The notes beneath the pieces are model-generated. The model did not search any database and was not told the DNA's origin. It saw only the letters and a list, made by a program, of their open reading frames with translations. Shown here piece after piece: positions 59,893-64,000 of a stretch of 64,000 bases of DNA; the first letter of the stretch is position 1, and the number at the start of each line of letters is the position of its first letter. The translations under genes were made by a program, and so were the position numbers. The stretch is from Augochlora pura (taxonomy: Eukaryota > Arthropoda > Insecta > Hymenoptera > Halictidae), in assembly GCF_028453695.1 (NCBI RefSeq), contig NC_135782.1, positions 11,098,001 to 11,162,000 of the forward strand. The letters are read 5' to 3'.

Positions 59893-60842
59893 ATCGGCAT
59901 CTAATACGATGCTGACACGTCTGTCTATTATTTACCGTTTCCACTAGTTGTCAGCACTAAATAAATAATTAATAAAAAGAAAATAAATAATTTATTCGAG
60001 AGTTACTTAAATTGATTTATTTTGATCTATTATATTCTAGTATATTCTGTGCGAAATAAAATGCAGAACATTTTATAAAAAAAATATTGTTAATATATAT
60101 TGTAAAACTTGAGAAAAGCGATTGTTCGATGGTAAGGATAGAGATAACCGAAGGATGAATCTTGCTCGAAGGTGTTTGAATGCGAAAGGGTACGTGAGAT
60201 CATGAGGGTATGTTAATTTTGTCTGTGTCGTATGGGGTAGATTAGGGACACGGTAATATTTGTAGGGGTTATCGTGTAATTTAAATTAATGAGAGACTGA
60301 AACCCGAAGATCTTGCCGTGTTCAGTTGAAATGCGTCCCATTGGACACGAAGAAATCCTGCAGTTACAAAAATTATCCAAATTTGCATTTCTATGCATGC
60401 AACTATTTCATTCAATTATGTCAAAATTGGATTTTAGATCTCGTTTTATCAAAATAGAATAACTACAATATTAATTTAAATAATTTATTCGATGTAGAAC
60501 ATTTGAATTTTAAGAACACGTTTAGTTCTATTACAAATAATTCAAACACCGCTTTATTGTTACAAATTTTAATAATTGCAATTTTTTGAAATTGTTATTT
60601 TTGCAAAATTCAAAACGCGGTAATGAATGTATCAATGAAAACATGAATTAAGCAAAAGATAATACCAAAGTCTAATTTTTACTTAGGTTTAAAGATAAAT
60701 ATAAGACTTTTATCAATGTATGACAAACATGAGTAGTTTAAATATAAAATTACGAAGATATAAGCAGAATTTCATAATACAGTTACAATATTTGAAAGCT
60801 TATCAAAATTATTAAAGGAAGTAATTCATTTTCATTTAATTT
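59893..60842. other. AT-rich stretch, no gene seen
   Basis: Nothing was recognised; presumed intron if the 56007 gene extends this far. Confidence 0.4.
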
Positions 60843-60910
60843 CTGTTTCTTGCAAACGTCTTGGAGAATTATTATTTCGCATAAAGATCCGCAGTCTATT
60901 AATGAGAAAC
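60843..60910 (+). repeat. Dispersed repeat R1, plus copy
   Basis: GTTTCTTGCAAACGTCTTGG, then ATTATTATTTCGCATAAAG and ATCCGCAGTCTATTAATGAG, one of the best R1 copies. Confidence 0.5.
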
Positions 60911-62421
60911 CGGTTTTTACACTAGAACTTGGAAATTCAAATAGAAAAATCAAAGGTCTTGCGCTAATTGCGGAAAATGAGGAAGTGCGCGGCCGCATCG
61001 ATTGCTTGTTCCAATGCATCATGCCCGGAGTGTTCTTAACGAGGAATTATGCACCGCTCGGTTTTCTTTAATTAATACAACGGTGACTCATGCGCCTATG
61101 TCACGGTGCACAACAAAGCATCTGCCACACTGTATCTTATTCTCCATCTCGCCGCGTTCTTCAGGACTGAACCTACAAGACTATCAAAACCTTTGCTCGC
61201 GTTATGAAGATGCCGCCTTGTAGATATATATAAAATTTCTGCGGAAAGTCCTAACCCATTCTGATGTTGACAATAATTCATCAGCCTGTATTGTTGTATG
61301 GTACGAGGCAGAAGGACAACGTGGTACCTCTTATCTCTCGCTGAGATTCCGTCGAAATCTCCAAGGCCTCCACTCCGGTAAAACGTATCGCCGACATTAC
61401 TGTCACATTTTAAAAACTTTACGAATTATGAACACTTGCAATAATCGTTCTCGCTTATAACTATTAAATATTACCTGAATAATTACGATAATATGATAAA
61501 CATAATAAAGAACATCGTACGAGTTGCTTCAAAGTGCAGTGTAATTCAAAGATAGTTGAATACTTTAAGAAAGTATTTAATTGCTGTTGTTTTGAACGTT
61601 AATATGTTATTTTGCTATTCTTTGATGGGTCGAATTTACTGTTAAAATAATTATTTGCAGATTATTAACCACTCTCAATTCCTTAGGCTTTGGATTTTCT
61701 TATGTTTATTTTTCACTCCTTGAAGCAAAGTTAATAATTCTCTAAATATTTCAGTTTATCAATCTTCCTTCCCTACCGACTCTAAAATTTTAATGAAAGC
61801 CGAACTTTACGATTAACAATAATTGCCATACTAAGATTACCATACTAGTCTATTAAGTAGTTACCTGTTGCAATTTCTTTGGAAAGCGTACAAATTACTG
61901 TGATTGTACTATATATATTCGATCTTTCTCATGTTTTGTTTAAGTACAACACTTTTATAAAATATCTAATTTAATAAAGAATATAAATATATATAGGTAT
62001 TATTCTCAACAAATTCTTAACAGTATTTTGTGTTAAGACCAGTGTATTCGTCAAAAACAGCTTCAAATTAACTTAGAATATTCGTCAGTATTTTATTGCA
62101 GTTTTTGTTACTATGATTTACAATATTATGTAGTCAATGTTTTAATTTCTCCACCCTTTTTTAATTTACACGTGTTTTATCAACAAAATCTATCAATTGC
62201 TCTCTTCGAAATACCTTTCATAAATGTACCTTTTCAGGAATAATTAGCCAGTCAGTTTATTTTAACAAGTGTACTCGTTATAATAAATAAAATTTTCTGT
62301 AGGACATATTATGAAGGATAGATATTTTGAAACTCATTATTAAATTATACATTTTAGAAACGTGTTTTATTAAAAAAAAATTAAGGAAAAAATCGAACAT
62401 TATTGCTTGAATCATACTATA
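60911..62421. other. Intergenic or intronic stretch, no supported gene
   Basis: A mildly GC-richer patch at 60980-61380 has opposing frames of 61-79 codons with no motif. The rest is AT-rich. Confidence 0.4.
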
Positions 62422-62423
62422 AA

Positions 62424-62446
62424 GTTCGGATAATCGAGAATCTACA
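62424..62446 (-). mobile_element. Solo pogo-like terminus
   Basis: GTTCGGATAATCGAGAATC with CTACA is a further copy of the right terminus of the adjacent 62467-62615 element, 169 bases upstream in the same orientation. Confidence 0.5.
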
Positions 62447-62466
62447 GTGCTCAGAAAAATCGAGGC

Positions 62467-62615
62467 TGTAGAGTCTCGGTTATCCAGACAAATCAAGGAA
62501 CAATACAAGTATACAAATATTAGTGCTAGAATCATGCTATAAACCTCAAATCGAACAGTCTGCACTTGAAACTTTTTCAGGCGAACGCTAAAGTTCGGTT
62601 AATCGAGAATCTACA
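62467..62615 (+). mobile_element. pogo/Tigger-like MITE, about 149 bp
   Basis: Left end TGTAGAGTCTCGGTTATCC and inverted right end TGTAGATTCTCGATTAACC match at 16 of 19 bases. They resemble the pogo/Tigger terminal motif with CTCGATTATCC. There is no coding capacity. TA target sites are suggestive but eroded. Confidence 0.5.
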
Positions 62616-62623
62616 ATACTCAC

Positions 62624-62756
62624 CTTCCGAAAACAGGCTGAAGCGCGAGGTCTCTGTCGGTGGAAACGATCGCGAACGGTACCGCGCGTTGAAATTCTCC
62701 TGCGGAACGTCGGTGACCGGAATCACAATTCCTCGAGACTGTTGATCATTCCGGTC
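62624..62756 (-). CDS. Candidate minus-strand exon (weak)
   Basis: On the minus strand a strong donor GGAAG|GTGAGT (intron from 62623) ends a 44-codon open frame. It starts after TAG at 62757-62759 and reads GIVIPVTDVPQENFN, then ARYRSRSFPP and TETSRFSLFSE. Codon use is balanced and coding-like. There is no ATG in frame, so it would be an internal exon using the AG of CTAG at 62757 as acceptor, but the upstream polypyrimidine tract is poor. The donor sits a few bases from the pogo-like element, which supplies its TATTGT context. Confidence 0.25.
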
Positions 62757-63245
62757 CTAGTCCCGCGCTTTTATCTAGACCGGGATTAAAATATCCCGGC
62801 GGAATGATTGGACGTTCGCACGTACTAATGGCGGAGGTGTCCATGGCAGGTACGGTTCAACAGTTAAACCGCGCGGAGGTTCGTGTAACGCGGCGGAACG
62901 ACGAGTAACCGTGAAGGTGCGATGATAAAGGAAAGGTACCTGTACGTGGGCGTTAACGGGTGGCGACCTCAGAGGCGTAACCAATGCTCCAGGCGACAAC
63001 CTTATCGAATGGCAAGTATGCCTCTGCTTGTGCTGCCAACCTAACAAGCTGCCGGCTGGGATTCTTCGCCACCGTTTCGAATAACACAATTGGGGACAGG
63101 GACGTATTACGGGGCCAGTGATAATCTCTATTGACGCTTCGAGTGATAAGCTACTTAGGTATCTCGGCTTCTGTTGGGAGAGTCTGGTGTACACCGACGA
63201 TGAGTGATCCGAGAAATTAGGTGCGCCGATAATCTTCCTTAAGAA
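62640..63245. other. CpG-rich island
   Basis: GC-rich block overlapping the weak minus-strand exon. The 169-codon minus frame at 62775-63284 is a different phase with no domain. Could be a promoter or exon island of a minus-strand gene, or an enhancer. Confidence 0.35.
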
Positions 63246-64000
63246 CTTGAAGTGAAAATTTATGGAAAATGTTTTGTTTTGCACTGTTTATAATTTTAGT
63301 GAGTGTAAAAGATCGTTCTAGTTGAACATCGAATTAAACTGATGTTGCAAATGCAATTTTTAAAATGAAATAATTAATTCTTTAGTGAATTGACATTTTT
63401 AACTGTAACAGAAGTTTGTCATTGTATATTGACAATTTTGTGAAGGGGAATGAGATGAACATTAAAGAAATATTCTGCTTTCTCTATTGTTTGTTTTAAT
63501 ACAGGTGAAAGAAAGTTTTAGTAAGAAAGAAATTAAATTATGCTGATGCGTCAAATTATGTTTCTTAACATGAATTTTTTTACTCTTTAATAGATCGTTA
63601 TGCATTTCGTTCCAGATATATCAATTTATTTTTAACATGTTAAGCGTCGCATCCATCATATATAAGTGACAGTAATTATTGACCAATTTTGAATATTTAT
63701 TTTTCATTGTATTATATTCGAACAAACTGAATACAAGTTTCGGTTCAATTAATTGAATCGCTTCGCCTTTGTAAGAATTTCGCTATGTAGAAAAGATTGA
63801 CATGATTCGATATTGATCAGAAACCGTTCTTTGACAATTTAAAATGACTATGTTTATAATAGTATGATTATTAAGGGGTTGATTTTATTACTAAACGTCG
63901 ATTCATACAATGGTTTTATATTAATTTGCACTCTATCAGTAAATTGATATTAAGTTCATTGCTATAAACGTCATTTTAATATTTTAATTCATGGAATTTC
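63246..64000. other. AT-rich stretch, no gene seen
   Basis: A TTAACATGTTAAGCGTCGC motif near 63632 recalls TTAA-element ends, but no partner end is visible before the window closes. Confidence 0.4.

Noticed and set aside
62775..63284. 169-codon minus ORF
   Set aside because: Different phase from the splice-compatible frame at 62624-62756, no recognisable domain, island composition.
1..64000. tRNA, rRNA, known insect microRNA or CRISPR-type arrays
   Set aside because: A by-eye search for B-box-like GGTTCGA motifs, common insect microRNA seeds and regularly spaced repeats found nothing convincing. The regular arrays here are simple minisatellites without unique spacers.

Overview
This is eukaryotic nuclear DNA, most likely from an insect and probably a hymenopteran (bee, ant or wasp). 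The evidence is very AT-rich intergenic sequence alternating with short CpG-rich islands, two mariner transposon remnants (one with a mellifera-subfamily transposase), many TTAA-flanked piggyBac-type MITEs, and a nuclear copy of mitochondrial nad1 that is AT-rich and still uses AGA where ND1 has serine. One run of exactly 100 N (38527-38626) marks an assembly gap. No species can be named from the sequence alone.

The window is gene-poor. Almost every long open frame lies in a GC-rich island and looks accidental. Real or plausible gene parts are few. (1) A convincing first coding exon on the + strand at 56007-56176 has an in-frame upstream stop, a CpG-rich leader and a strong GTGAGT donor; its family is not recognised. 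(2) A coding-like terminal exon at about 52899-53242 (+) has a poly(A) signal 73 bases after its stop. (3) A 104-codon minus-strand frame at 51093-51407 would encode a short membrane-anchored or secreted, N-glycosylated product. (4) A TATA/initiator core promoter at 51501-51535 points right and could serve the exon in (2). (5) A 33-base candidate micro-exon lies at 36401-36433. (6) A weak minus-strand exon candidate lies at 62624-62756. The cluster at 51-56 kb is the only part that looks like a gene neighbourhood. The rest resembles a gene desert or very large introns.

Layout: 1-314 NUMT (nad1); 2.9-4.2 kb complete-length but dead mariner; 8.1-8.4 kb degraded hAT-like MITE; 10.35 kb piggyBac-like end with paired hairpins; 13.7 kb 26-bp minisatellite; 17-19 kb GC island followed by two TTAA MITEs; 21.3, 25.1, 26.0, 30.2, 31.9, 37.0, 38.5, 44.7 and 53.4 kb further TTAA MITEs; 27.5-28.4 kb internally deleted mariner inserted into a minisatellite; 48.1, 51.8 and 27.1 kb long tandem duplications; 52.4 kb a 379-bp Tc1/mariner-type MITE with 33-bp inverted repeats; 59.6 kb hAT-like MITE; 62.4 kb pogo-like MITE.

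About twenty CpG-rich islands of 0.4-1.4 kb are scattered through the window, many only 2-6 kb apart. They have no supportable coding content and are the best candidates for regulatory elements. I found no tRNA, rRNA, recognised microRNA or CRISPR, and no coherent new multi-gene system. The most distinctive feature is the number and variety of TTAA-flanked non-autonomous elements.
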